Origin: Hetaerina americana
Taxonomy: Eukaryota; Arthropoda; Insecta; Odonata; Calopterygidae
Assembly: GCA_022747635.1 (NCBI GenBank)
Contig: JAKTNV010000004.1
Coordinates: 82,496,552 to 82,560,551, forward strand
Direction of reading: 5' to 3'
Length of the DNA stretch: 64,000 bases
The notes under the pieces are model-generated. The model was not told the DNA's origin, did not search any database, and saw nothing but the letters and a program-made list of their open reading frames with translations. The position numbers were made by a program, and so were the translations under genes. Positions 10,707-20,285 of the stretch are shown here, one piece after another. The number at the start of each line of letters is the position of its first letter. Within the stretch, counting starts at the first letter, position 1.

Positions 10707-11285
10707 TTAGTACAGACGACTTCTTTTTCCACGCTGACTGTCCATGGCGATGCTACAGGTCCCATTGGACGCGGCATCACACATTTTTTTCTTCAACGTG
10801 GCGATCTCAGAGGGGACTATTCCCAAATCCAGGAGAACCTTGTCATTCCTCTCGTCCCATGCTCCCAAGGATCCCACCACGATGGCCCCCAATGTCACAT
10901 TTTTTCCGGGTGCCAGTCGCTTCCTTAAATTTGTCCTCTCTTTTCTGTACTTGCTCATCTTGCCCTTCCTGGCGGCCATCATTGTCTTCTTGTCCCCTCC
11001 GAAGGGGCAGGTGACTTCGGCGATGGCCACCGTCCTGCGGAAATTATCGACCACCAAGAGGTCCGGTCGGAGGCGGGAACGGGAGTATGGCAACTTCCTG
11101 TCCACATTCACCTTCACATGGCTCGGCAGCGCGGCCAAAATCTCATAAATAACATCATCGTGGCGCTTCTTCATGCCTTGGGCGTTTTCCATGTTCTGAT
11201 TCACCTCGTACTTAAAAGTTTGTAGTGACCAGCCTTCCCTGGATTTCGGCTGCCTGTGAGGGATCAGAAAAAAATTCGTTTATGA
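10707..11285 (-). pseudogene. R2-type retrotransposon endonuclease domain
   Basis: An open minus-strand frame of about 190 codons has no true start; the first in-frame start-like codon is GTG at 11204, and the frame stays open upstream to about 11285. The motifs RPDLLVVD, then AIAEVTCPF, then a lysine/tyrosine-rich helix (KGKMSKYRKER) fit the PD-(D/E)XK restriction-like endonuclease found at the C terminus of R2/NeSL-type non-LTR retrotransposons, which nicks the target for target-primed reverse transcription. Upstream residues HRQPKSREGW-LQTFKYEVNQN fit the linker after the usual zinc knuckle. The RT domain is absent, so this is a 5'-truncated copy, but the endonuclease frame itself is intact. 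Confidence 0.7.
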
Positions 11286-11404
11286 TATTGATAATGAGAA
11301 AAGTCACCTTAAATTTACTAATTGCCGATTGAAAAAGTAACGACAATTATATTTAAATCATTTTTGTAGTTTAAACTCAGTTTTTCCCAGCAGTTGACTT
11401 CGGT

Positions 11405-11690
11405 AAGAGTAGTAGATTTAGGGGAGGCTAACGACAGCTGAGGTCATTTACGCCATTAGAGATGGGAAGGAAAGGAACAAGGGTTGATAGAAACCCGGCG
11501 TTGGAAATAACCTACTCAAAGCGAAAGGCGCCGTAGTTCAACGTCCCATCCAATGGACGGCGTCAAAGTGCTCTCAACAAAGTACCTCAAGTCGGGTTAT
11601 GTATACCACTGAAAAAATCTGCAATCTCCAGGGTTCGAACAGGACCTTGTGGGTGGAAAGCCAGCACGCTAGCCACCGCAGCATCCATTG
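11405..11690 (-). repeat. tRNA-derived SINE, family 1
   Basis: Read on the minus strand, it has a tRNA-like head with A box TGGCTAGCGTGCTGG and B box GTTCGAACCC, a body containing GGATGGGACGTTGAACTACGG, and a 3' end CCCCTAAATCTACTACT. The same order and motifs appear on the plus strand at 23051-23361, so the two are members of one family. No protein is encoded; such elements use a LINE's machinery. Confidence 0.85.
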
Positions 11691-12001
11691 GCTTACTTGC
11701 CCGTGATTGGATCGGAGCCGTTTCTAGCAAACGAAACCTATGTTGAGCTGAGTACAGTTAATTCCAGTTGTTCCCTTAGCAACAATACCATTATTCATAA
11801 AGAATTTAAGATAACTACGATGTCGCGTTTGATGAACCGAAATTTTCTACACACATATAAACACATACACGCCAACGCAAAAATTCGTTTAACATTGGAT
11901 CGATGGAGTATGGATGTGCTGATGGACCTTTCATGGATTAATTTACCCGTTACTAAGTGATGTTCGCACGCAGATAAAGTAGTTCTTGAGATCATTAACA
12001 A

Positions 12002-12376
12002 ATGGCAAGGGAAAGCAGGGCATATGGTTACTTAGGGGATGATCAATTTGGATATAGGAATGGGAGCGGCAAGCGTGATGCCTTTGCAGTAATGAGATCA
12101 CTAATCGAGAGGGATATAGAAAAAAATCAGGACGTATTTGCCGGTTTCGTAGATCTCGAAGAGGCATTTCATAGAGTGAATTGGGAAAAACTAATGAGTA
12201 TATTGCAGAAAATAGGAATAGATTGGAGGGGCAGGAGACTAATCCGCAAACTGCACATGTCTCATATTGCTCAGGTGCGAGTGGGGAACGGAGAGTCCGG
12301 ATGGGCAGTGTCAGGAAGAGGTGTAAGGCAGGGTTGCCCATTATCACCGGTGCTGCTCAACTTATATTATTATGAG
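12002..12376 (+). pseudogene. LINE B RT N-terminal half
   Basis: The translation shows non-LTR RT motifs in order: DDQFGYRNGSGKRDAF, then AGFVDLEEAFHRVNWEKL (motif A, with the catalytic D), then GVRQGCPLSPVLLNLY (motif B'). The YADD/FVDD box that should follow is missing, because the frame runs into an inverted LINE 3' end at 12376. It is therefore a broken copy. Family placement is RTE/L1-like from the C-terminal form of other copies; the exact clade is uncertain. Confidence 0.8.
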
Positions 12377-13335
12377 GTAATTTACCGGTTGAGGTAGGTT
12401 TTTGGATGGACACAACTACCAAATAAATATTTTGTGACTCCTAACAAAACACAATCTAGCAACCTACTCTACATCAGGTCCCTCATCATCTCTGGGTACT
12501 TCCCTCCTCCCTTCATCCCGTCCAACATCCCTATCTTGTTCCTGCCCTTACCCCGTATGCCTAATATTCTCCCCTCTACAACACCCCACTACCGATCAAT
12601 CCTTCATCCATTTTCCTACCTCCTTAGGATTTCTCCCAACAAACCCCTCTCCTCACCTACCATACCTAGTACTTCCTTATTTGTTTCCCTTTCGGTCCAT
12701 TTCACCTTCTCCACACCCACATTTCAAAAGCCTCCAATCTACTTCTATCATCGTGCTTCAGTGACCACGTTTCGGCGCCGTATGTAACTACGCAAATAGG
12801 ATTTCATAAGGAGGAGGCAGTTGAATACAGGGACGTTGAGTAAGGATGTTAAGAAAAAACTCGTAAAAACTTTGATATGGGGCGTAGTACATATGTACGG
12901 CGCGGAAACATGGTCACTGAAGCAGGATGATAAAAGTAGATTGGAGGCTTTTGAAATGTGGGTGTGGAGAAGAATGGAGAAGGTTAAATGGAGCGAAAGG
13001 AACACAAACGATGAAGAGCTAGTTAGAGGGGGCGAGATGAGGGGATTGTTGGGAAAAATCATAAGGAGACAGGAAGAATGGATTCAAAGCATATTGATCG
13101 ACAGCGGGATGTTGAAGACTGTAATAGAGGGGAGAATGTTAGGCAAACGAGGAAAGGGCAGGAACGCGATAGCGATGTTGGACGAGACGAAGGGAGGAAG
13201 GAAGTACTCAGAGATGAAAAAGGGCTTATCGTAGAGTAGGATGTTGGGTTTTTTTGTTACGAGGCGCAAAGGAAATGTTTGGTTGTTGTGCCCATCCTAA
13301 GCCTACCTTAACCGGTAGATTACCTAGAGTAATAA
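12376..13335. mobile_element. head-to-head inverted repeat of LINE B 3' ends
   Basis: 12376-12788 is the LINE B C-terminal region and 3' end on the minus strand; 12790-13335 is the same region on the plus strand. Both outer boundaries carry the element 3' terminus (TACCGGTT on the left, AACCGGTAGATTACC on the right). The plus arm translates as GTLSKDVKKKLVKTLIWG, AETWSLKQ, RLEAFEMWVWRRMEKVKW, EGRMLGKRGKGRN, as at 49204-50001. The sequence thus forms a ~0.95-kb imperfect palindrome directly abutting the RT fragment at 12002-12376. Confidence 0.8.
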
Positions 13336-13339
13336 ATGA

Positions 13340-13930
13340 CTTAATTAGATAAACATTAAGGATTGGAAATGTAAAAAATATTTGTGTCAATATCGTCGCC
13401 AGTTATATGTTTTAAGACATAAACGCCCAACTAGAATGGGCCATTAGTGTGTAACCATACACCCCATAACGACTTGGGCCAAATCAATAAAAAATAAGAT
13501 TTTATTTTAAATATGGAGAGCATTGTAAAGGCACTGGTCTCTATTTGTGGAAGCCTTCCATATTTGAAAAGGCATAGACAGTGCTGATGAAATAATTTTT
13601 TTCTTTGAAAACGGCCACTCCTAAAGTGGTTGTCCATAAAAGCTGCTGTGTTGCACAAAATGCGAACTTGAATGTTCGATTTCATCGTACATTCGATATT
13701 CCAATCGGACGGTTTGTAAAATGGCTCGTAGATTTGAGTCTAGTTCCAGGAAACCTTGAAAACGTCCCCTGAGCATCTGTAAAGAGTTTCATCATTTGAA
13801 AGTGTTTATGGCTGAACTTTCCAGGCTAGTTTTCTTGTATTTTGACTTTCTTAAATGTGCGTTTAACATTGGGTCCTCTGAATCAACAATAGATGTTCTA
13901 TAATATATATGGAAAAACCTGTTTATTTCC
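13340..13930. other. no recognised features
   Basis: AT-rich sequence with no supported element; it ends at a SINE fragment. Confidence 0.4.
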
Positions 13931-13931
13931 C

Positions 13932-14025
13932 TGTGCCGGTTATGGCTTCCCAGGAAGATGTGGTACCCGAAAAATTACACAGCTTGGGTTCAGCTGATGG
14001 TGCCCAGAGAGGCGAGTCCGGGCTC
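13932..14025 (-). repeat. tRNA-derived SINE, family 3, truncated
   Basis: The block GCCGGTTATGG-TTCCCAGGAAGAT and GGTACCCGAAAAAT-ACA matches the copy at 50169-50322 over about 90 bases. The tRNA-like head present there is lost here. Confidence 0.65.
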
Positions 14026-14275
14026 TTCAATTATCATTAAAATATAAAATAATACCCAAATTCTTCGAAAAACTTACAATTGATACGCTTTTGATAATTA
14101 TCCTTTTTAAATATAACGTAGATGTTATCCTACGGTACCTCGTTCGCTATGACCGTCTTATATACAAATATTTTCTTAATAAAATTTTTTGTCTCAGGCG
14201 TAACTTTGTGGAATTTGTATAACATATTGAAATGAAATAATTTACTTTGTAATTCCACACACTTTATTTAAAAGG

Positions 14276-14316
14276 CGCGAGCCAGGTTTCGACGTTGATC
14301 GTCATCATCAGGTGGT
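14276..14316 (-). ncRNA. hammerhead ribozyme-like core in PLE 3' end
   Basis: On the minus strand, CUGAUGA (14305-14311) is followed by a 4-bp stem GACG/CGUC with a 5-base loop (14291-14303), then GAAAC (14286-14290), and ACC-UG-GCUC. In the related copy at 16104-16132 the last part is ACC-UG-GGUC then GUG, which gives a complete stem III and a GUC cleavage site, and CAC before CUGAUGA can pair with GUG after it (stem I). Here one base of stem III is changed (C opposite C), so activity may be lost. Short-stem-III hammerheads are known from Penelope-like elements. Confidence 0.65.
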
Positions 14317-14320
14317 CCTC

Positions 14321-14999
14321 GACGACGACATGCCTTGCCGGTTTTTCAAGCGGCTTTATTTTTCAGAGGTCGCCTAGTTGGGCTTATGCTCTGCGTCACA
14401 ATATTTAGTTCCTATACTATATATAATAAATGTGAAACTCCAATAGCCGTAAACAGCGTTTACGGCTATTGGAGTTTCACATTTATTATACTATATATTA
14501 CTAGCCGTAAGAGCTCATTTCTATCAATAGTTCCTATATCTTCCTGGAGCACTACCAGCGTCGTTGTATTGCTCTCTTTTTATTTATTTAATTATTTGTT
14601 TCGTATTGTTTAGGAGTGTAACATTATTTGGTCTCTAATATTTTTCATAGGGGCCTATTTTATTTTGTTTGGTGTATGTCATAGCCCAATTGGTGTTTTC
14701 TTTTAATTTATCAAAGTATATTTTCCACTTTGTCAGTAAGAAGTCTGAAAGTTTTTCTATGTTTGTTTTTGGTATACCATCTCATTTTCTTCCCGGGAGG
14801 GAGGGGGGATACCAAAAGCCAGCCTCAGCGTCTTCCTTTCTGTACTATTTAATTTATCCATCAGGGATCTACTGACTCCATCCACGTAGGTGCTGCGTGG
14901 GTCAATACTGGTCTTATTACTGTCGAGTGTATTAGTATTTTCATGTCTTGAGGTGTGGCGTTTTGTCTGAGAATCGGTGCCTGTGAGAGAATTTGTGAG
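14321..14999 (-). mobile_element. jockey-like LINE 3' fragment nested in PLE
   Basis: The direct repeat GAGGACCACCT (minus strand) lies at both edges, at 14310-14320 and 15000-15010, and the inverted PLE arm at 16046-16060 carries only one copy, showing the empty site. Inside, the minus strand reads as an RT C terminus with STVIRPVLTHAAPTWM, the usual 'RP-L-YAAP-W' block of jockey-like LINEs, followed by a 3' UTR ending in GTCGTCGTC. The related plus-strand copy at 60200-60600 ends at the same GTCGTCGTC. Frameshifts and stops show it is dead. Confidence 0.75.
14407..14538. mobile_element. 112-bp palindromic insertion in nested LINE
   Basis: The insert 14417-14528 is flanked by a 10-base direct repeat AGTTCCTATA (14407-14416 and 14529-14538). 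The copy of the same LINE at 60200-60600 has only one such site (with one substitution), so this is a true insertion. Its first ~84 bases are a near-perfect palindrome centred near AACAGCGTTTA, followed by an unpaired tail of about 30 bases. It has no coding capacity. Confidence 0.75.
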
Positions 15000-15077
15000 A
15001 GGTGGTCCTCATAGAAGCAAACTTGCTATATATACCTTCTGATCAAAGGAGGGGGGATGGTTAGAGGGGTAAAAAGG

Positions 15078-15810
15078 TTACCAAGTAGCTGGCAAAATTT
15101 CTAACTGCTCCAAAGCATCGAGCCTTTGAACTTTATTTTCAAAATGAATAATTTCAGTCAAAAAGTCACTTTCGATGAGGTGCTTTGCCAAGAGGGATGT
15201 TATGTTCTTATTTTTTACACATGTTTGGTGTTCTTTTATCCTTTCTTTCAAATTTCGTCCTGTTTGCCCAATATACTTTGTGTAACATTCTGAACACTTT
15301 AACTCATACACTCCACTCCTCTCATTTTTGGGGACTTTGCCTTTTGTGTGAGAGATCAGGTTCTTAAGGCATGAACGACTGTAAAAGGCACATTTAATTT
15401 TTTCTTCAGGAGAACTTTTCATTACGTTTTGAGAAATAGCCCTTAGATAGGGTATTCTTCGCCAATTGGCAGTGGGATCTTTAAAATGTTCGTGGTTGTG
15501 AATGTGGCTTAAGGCTATTTTTGTAAGTTCATTCCGGTAAAGTTTATTAATTAGATCTTCTGAATAACCATTGAATACTGCTAGCGTTTTAATTGCATTA
15601 AGTTCCTTATTTATATTGAATTTTGACGCAGGGATAGTGGTTAAACGGTGGATCATTGCATGAAATGCCGAAAGCTTTTGGGTGAAGCAATGCCTTGAAG
15701 AGGAATTAATTAATTGGTCTGTATACATTTCTTTCCTAAAAATGGAACACTGTTACCCGTCTTTGTCTTTATAAATGGATAGGTCGAGGGAATTCAGGGA
15801 ACCTTTTTTC
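15078..15810 (-). pseudogene. Penelope-like RT C terminus and GIY-YIG endonuclease
   Basis: The 216-residue minus frame starts within the RT C terminus (preceded by LDLSIYKDK and YTDQLINSSS, HCFTQKLSAFHAMIHRLTTIP, typical of PLE RTs) and continues into the GIY-YIG domain: GVYELKC, CTKYIGQTGRNLKERIKEH (YIG and the catalytic R/E region), then SLLAKHL and a C-terminal LDALEQLEI. The GIY-YIG endonuclease nicks DNA for the element's reverse transcription. The frame remains open to the stop near 15078 and ends on the expected tail, but the RT catalytic core is missing because the copy is joined at about 15811 to its own inverted 3' end. It cannot work alone. Confidence 0.85.
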
Positions 15811-16199
15811 TCTTTTTCACACGTGAATTGTACATAAGAATTGATAGAATTTAAAATGCACTAGAAACTGATCTAGTTGCCTATCAGAGCCTGTCCACAC
15901 CCCTCCCACTCCTAAATCTACTAACTCTTCTAAGTCAAAAGGTGTAAATCTCCTTTCTTCCCAGCTACATTGTAACCTTTTTACCCCTCCAACCTCCCTC
16001 TCGGACCAACTCCTTTGATCACAAGGTATATATAGCAAGTTTGCTTCAACGAGGACCACCTAATGATAACCTTCAACATATTCAATTGTTCCCGGCTTAA
16101 CCGGGACGTTTAACGTCGAAACCTGGGTCGTGTTTTTTAAATAAAGTGTGTGGAATCACAAAGTAAATTATTTCATTTCAATATTATCTTAATATTCGC

Positions 16200-16900
16200 C
16201 GTGGAGGTGAAATAGCCGACTTACCTTCAACACTCCGGGAAATTGTTGTTTGCTTCACGGGTTTCAATTATAGCATAGTCTTGTCAGGCATACCAACTTT
16301 GAGTCAATGAAAACTTAGATATGTCTGATCCGTAATGATTACGAACAAGTCTGGGGCGCGCCAGCGGCACGCAAATGTAGGCCGCTCCGGTGAATAGAGC
16401 TCACCTCTACTGGTTTTCTTGGGCGTATAATTTCAATATTGTCAGGGGATAGAAGGGCGGTTGAGTACGTATATGATGTTTGTGTGAAGAGGAAACTTAC
16501 AAACTAAGGCTAAGATATTTAAACATGATTTTTTTTGTATGCATATATTTTTTACGTTGATATAATATTTTTAATTTCATTTTTTTGTTCGTTTTTATTA
16601 TACATATATATTTTTTGTAATGATATGTTTTGTAAATTATTATTATTATTAATATGTTATTTTTATATTTAATGAAGATTTAAATTTAGTTGATCACAAG
16701 ATTTTGAGTCTGAATTGAACATTTTTGATTTACCAAATTTAGAGAAGGGACATGAATAGGAAAGACAGGCATAGGAAAGACTCATAGGTGAGTGTATGTT
16801 GTAGGCAGTGTATGTGCTTTCGGAAGGAGAGAGTCATGGCTCCAGATATCAATCAGCAATTTATTTCCAGAGAGTGGCAGTCTCTCGTAAAAGATTTTGA
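16200..16900. other. no recognised features
   Basis: Very AT-rich sequence, with long T runs around 16520-16680. Nothing can be supported. Confidence 0.4.
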
Positions 16901-16924
16901 CAATTTGTAGCAGAAATCCTGAAT

Positions 16925-17900
16925 TTAAATGAGATGGTGTTTGCATATCTGACGTATTTAATACGGGTACGTCAGCTAACGCGGAGAATTAAGCGGAGTG
17001 TTTTATTTAGAAACATTTCCATTGATTTAATAATTGATTTTCGTTTGGTAAATACCTCACATCCGTATAGGAGTATTAAAACCAGACCAGAATCCCTATT
17101 GACTGGGCTTATTTGCCCTTCGTTTCAATGCTGCTTCGGTGCGACTACGTCCACCCCTTCAGCGACAATGTGTGTGCAATCGGCACATAAGGAACAATGG
17201 CAAACGAAAGTGTAAATGACGAACGTGTACCTTTCCAGTGTTAGTGAAGGAGAAGTTGAAAGAAAGATGGCCGAATGAGCAAGCTATATAGCCGGACCTT
17301 GGCGGAGTGGCTGAGGGAGGCAGAAGAGGAACGGAGGCTGTTAGTTCAAAACGGGCTCGCAGGGCTTTGGATATTGCGATTCGGGTGTGGGGTATGATGT
17401 GCATTCTTTTTAAATGAGTGTTTAGTTTGCAAATGTTGGTGTATCGTGATGGTGCGGAGATCTCGGTGACGTCCGCGTACATGTATAGTGTAGTGCGCGG
17501 GCATGTCATTGACGTATATCCTCTCTGGTATGGGAATCAAGGTGACGGAGAAGGATTTTGGACAGGTTAGAAAGGAGTGTGATGGGACGGCTGTTGCCGG
17601 GGTAGGTGGGGTCTTTTCTGGTTTAGGGATTAGGATAACTTTACAAATGTTCCAGGCGGAATAGAAGGAGGAAGAAAGGTAAATTTGGTCGAAAAGGTTC
17701 GGGATTAAAGAGAGGAATATTTGGGAGGATAAGGAGGTTTTGAGAAGGACGTTGTTAATTTTATCCAGGCAGGGATGGAGTCAATGCAGGCCTTGATTTC
17801 CTGAGGGTTGGTTAGGGTTGAAAGGGTACTGAAGGAGGATGAAAGGGAGAGAAGAAAGGCTCGTATTCGGGAGCCCATTGGAATCAAGGGAAATTCCGAT
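16925..17900 (-). pseudogene. decayed jockey-like LINE RT
   Basis: Minus-strand pieces in order: PPKYSSLIPNLFDQIYLSSSFYSAWNICKVILIPKPEKTP (the RT N-terminal block, usual form P-WK-A-V--IPKPGK), then THLKRMHIIPHTR, KVRLYSLLIRPS, and FLNKTLRLILRVS near 16990-17030, the usual C-terminal blocks of jockey-like elements. Several stops and missing central motifs (the catalytic DD box is not visible) show deletion and decay. Confidence 0.55.
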
Positions 17901-17999
17901 AAAACGTTATCTCGTGACAAATCATACTGAAATCACGTAGAGAATTCAATACTATCAGCGAGACAAAACAGTTCATGCGGGCGTTATTTGCATGGGCGT

Positions 18000-18170
18000 A
18001 AAATGAAAGGATTTTTGCATGACCACTGTGACCATACACCACTGTGGATATGGGTTTGCATGTATGTGTTGGTTTTGAATGTGGTTTTGTTCCCTCTTAC
18101 GGGTGGTGACCGAACACCCCCCGCCACAGGCCCTTTCGGGGTATTATGTACTCGTAGATGTAGATGAACA
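18000..18170 (+). repeat. LINE A 3' UTR fragment
   Basis: It has the family signature ACGGGTGGTGACC-AACACC, CCCCGCCACA, CGGGGTATTATGTA and then TAGATGTAGATG. This short terminal repeat (TGTAGA)n is the kind of 3' tail used by CR1-superfamily LINEs. No coding part remains. Confidence 0.75.
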
Positions 18171-18579
18171 GTAATTCAAGGAGCTCAGCATTAAGGACGC
18201 ATTTCAACTCGTGAAAAATCTGCCTTGCATTCGACTTCTATCGAGCAAATTTTATAGGCCCTGCATTAAAGATGGAAAACCAATATTTATTCTTTGAAAT
18301 GTTACATTTTCAAAGGACGCCAAGCGGGCGTGTAGCATAATATGTTAAATTCATGAAACAGGACAGTGGATGGTGACATGAGCTGCCATTGATTAATCCT
18401 CTTTATGATGCTTGAATGAGAAAAACAGCGCGACTTCATCTGTTTGGATGTGTGATTCTGCTTTAATTTGCGCAAGGAGGTGGGGCAGGGTTTACGAGTA
18501 CCTAATCGTGCTCCGCACGTCGCAGATCAAAGCCAGCCAACGAAACTAAGCAAAAACCCACGCATTTTAAAAATTTATT

Positions 18580-18650
18580 CATATACCCTGCAAGCCACCG
18601 CTAGAGTGTGTGGCAGGTGGTTTATACAGACAAGACATTGAAACTTGGTG
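18580..18650 (-). repeat. LINE A-like 3' end fragment
   Basis: ACCCTGCAAGCCACCGCTAG with GTGTGTGGCAGGTGG is the reverse of the LINE A 3' UTR signature. It lies just before a plus-strand LINE A copy. Confidence 0.55.
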
Positions 18651-18726
18651 TCTGTCGGCCAAGTTCTTGTGTTATTTTTTATTCGATAATTTTGCGGACT
18701 TAAATTGGCCGTGTTCATTTCAAATT

Positions 18727-19490
18727 GTATCCTCTAATAACGCACCAGAGTCAATATTCCCGCACTTATACCACGCCTTTCACGAGGAGCACATATTAGG
18801 ACAATATGCGGATCCGCTTTCAAGAAATTCGGCTACATTAAACGGGTGGTGGGGAATTGTAATGACAAAGTTAAAGAGAGGTTTTATTTTGCTCTAGTTA
18901 GACCTCATTTGGAATATGCCGCAAGTATTTGGGATCCTTGGGAGAAAATTTAGCAAAAAGAATTATATAGATTCCACAGAAAATCCGCTAGATTCGTTAA
19001 AAATTGTTTTCATAAGGACACAAAGTGTGACAGGTCTCTTAGGGGATTTAGGCTGGGAAGTACGAAGAGAACAAGCGAGACTTAAACTTTTAGCAAGGTT
19101 CAGAGCAAACGAGTTTAACGATGACACCAAAAGAATTATTATGGCCCCACGTTACTTCAGAGCTAGGAAGATCAGACCACAAAGATAAAATAAGGGAGAT
19201 AGATTCCAGTACAGATAGATACAAATACTAATTCTTTCCCCGGACAATAAGAAATCATAATAGTAAGAAACCGAAATCAATGAAGAAATATTAAAAACAC
19301 TTAATTTACGAGTCGGAGCAAACATTGCAAAGACATCAGGCATATTTGTAAGTGCACGTTAGTTTGTGGGGTTTAGCATGAATGTCTACCTTGTGTTGTT
19401 GGCGGATTGCATATTTTTTCTAAATTACGGTTAGTGTACCAACACACCCCGCCAACACAGCCTTGCGGGGTACTAAGTCTATGCAGAGAA
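18727..19490 (+). pseudogene. LINE A (CR1-like) RT C terminus and 3' UTR
   Basis: The order matches the copy at 55095-55785: LVRPHLEYAASIWDPWE, then a short helix, RKSARFVKNC, VTGLLGDLGW, REQARLKLLARFRANEFNDDTK, MAPRY-R, and a tail KIREID-STDRYKY-FFPRTIRNHNSKKPKS. These are the non-catalytic C-terminal blocks of CR1/jockey-type LINE reverse transcriptases. The first block is frame-shifted and has a stop (TAG in place of TGG near 18950). The 3' UTR ends with CCCCGCCAACACAGCCTTGC at 19446-19466. Translation initiates far upstream in a full element. Confidence 0.8.
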
Positions 19491-19690
19491 CAACAATACC
19501 GTTCGGAATAGCGAAACGCTCCATTAGGTTCGACCATGCGTTACTGTACCTCTTCGAGTTACTCATCCTCGCCTTCCTTCCCTTAGATCTCGCCTTCGTA
19601 CGACGCCTTCGTCCAGCTGACACAGCTTTACTCTGAAGTGCCAACTTCACCATCTTTTCACGAAATACTCTCCAGATGGATGGCTGAAAA
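19490..19690 (-). other. basic open frame with acceptor-like start
   Basis: On the minus strand TTGCCTTTTTCAG (a good splice acceptor) precedes an open frame through REKMVKLALQSKAVSAGRRRRTKARSKGRKARMSNSKRYSNAWSNLMERFAIPNG, which then runs into the inverted LINE A tail at about 19480. The lysine/arginine-rich stretch (RRRRTKARSKGRK) resembles a nuclear or nucleic-acid-binding segment. I do not recognise a family. It could be a host exon, a transposon piece, or chance. Confidence 0.2.
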
Positions 19691-20079
19691 AGGCAATCAA
19701 TTTAAATAATTTTGCTTTTAAATACATACTGCGCGGTAAGATAATTATGCTATAAAGTTCATCAAAACGTTTTAAATTCAAATTTAAGAAGCCAAATTCT
19801 AAGAAAACTACTATGCTTAATATATTTAATACTATAAAAATGTATTTTGTTTTAATTTTAGCTATATATTTAACTTTAAAATGCATTTTATTCGTCTCAA
19901 ACTATACACTCCCATCTAGCGGCGTCGGTTTAAAGCTCTTCCTCATCTTTTCGAGTATATCAACCAAACCACATGCTGTGCCAACTGAGTCGCCAACTGA
20001 GCGGACAGGTTTTGACCTGCTTGAAATAGCACTTGCGTGGGAATCTCTTTGACAGCTTCACCAACGTTTAAAAAGAGAT

Positions 20080-20170
20080 GGATATTTTATTTAATTTACT
20101 TATTATATTTATTTTACTTATTTAATGTATTTTATTTATTTTATTCATTTTATTTATTTTAAAGCATTAT
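20080..20170. repeat. TTTA-rich low-complexity tract
   Basis: Interrupted repeats of TTTAT/ATTTA over about 90 bases. Confidence 0.7.
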
Positions 20171-20285
20171 TAACATACAGCGGTATCGCCAATTTACAGT
20201 AAAAATATATTAAAAACATGATAAAATACAATAATAGTATAAAAATAAACAATGAGAACCGAACATGGAGCTTGGAATTAAAAAC

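Larger units (their letters stand above)
14167..16193 (-). mobile_element. Penelope-like element with inverted 5' end
   Basis: A ~2-kb insertion flanked by a near-perfect 14-base direct repeat (14167-14180 and 16180-16193, one mismatch). Reading on the minus strand from 15810 to 14181 it gives the RT C terminus, GIY-YIG endonuclease, then a 3' region with a hammerhead-like core and the terminal stretch ending in TACGCCTGAGAC. The upstream end (15811-16179) is not more RT but an inverted copy of the element's own 3' part, including GGTATATATAGCAAGTTTGC and GTCGAAACCTGGGTCGTG. Such inverted, repeated terminal structures are known for Penelope-like elements. The element is 5'-truncated in coding terms and interrupted by a nested LINE. 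Confidence 0.8.

Noticed and set aside
10744..11148. 134-codon plus-strand frame
   Set aside because: It is the antisense shadow of the R2-type endonuclease frame, which has recognisable motifs.
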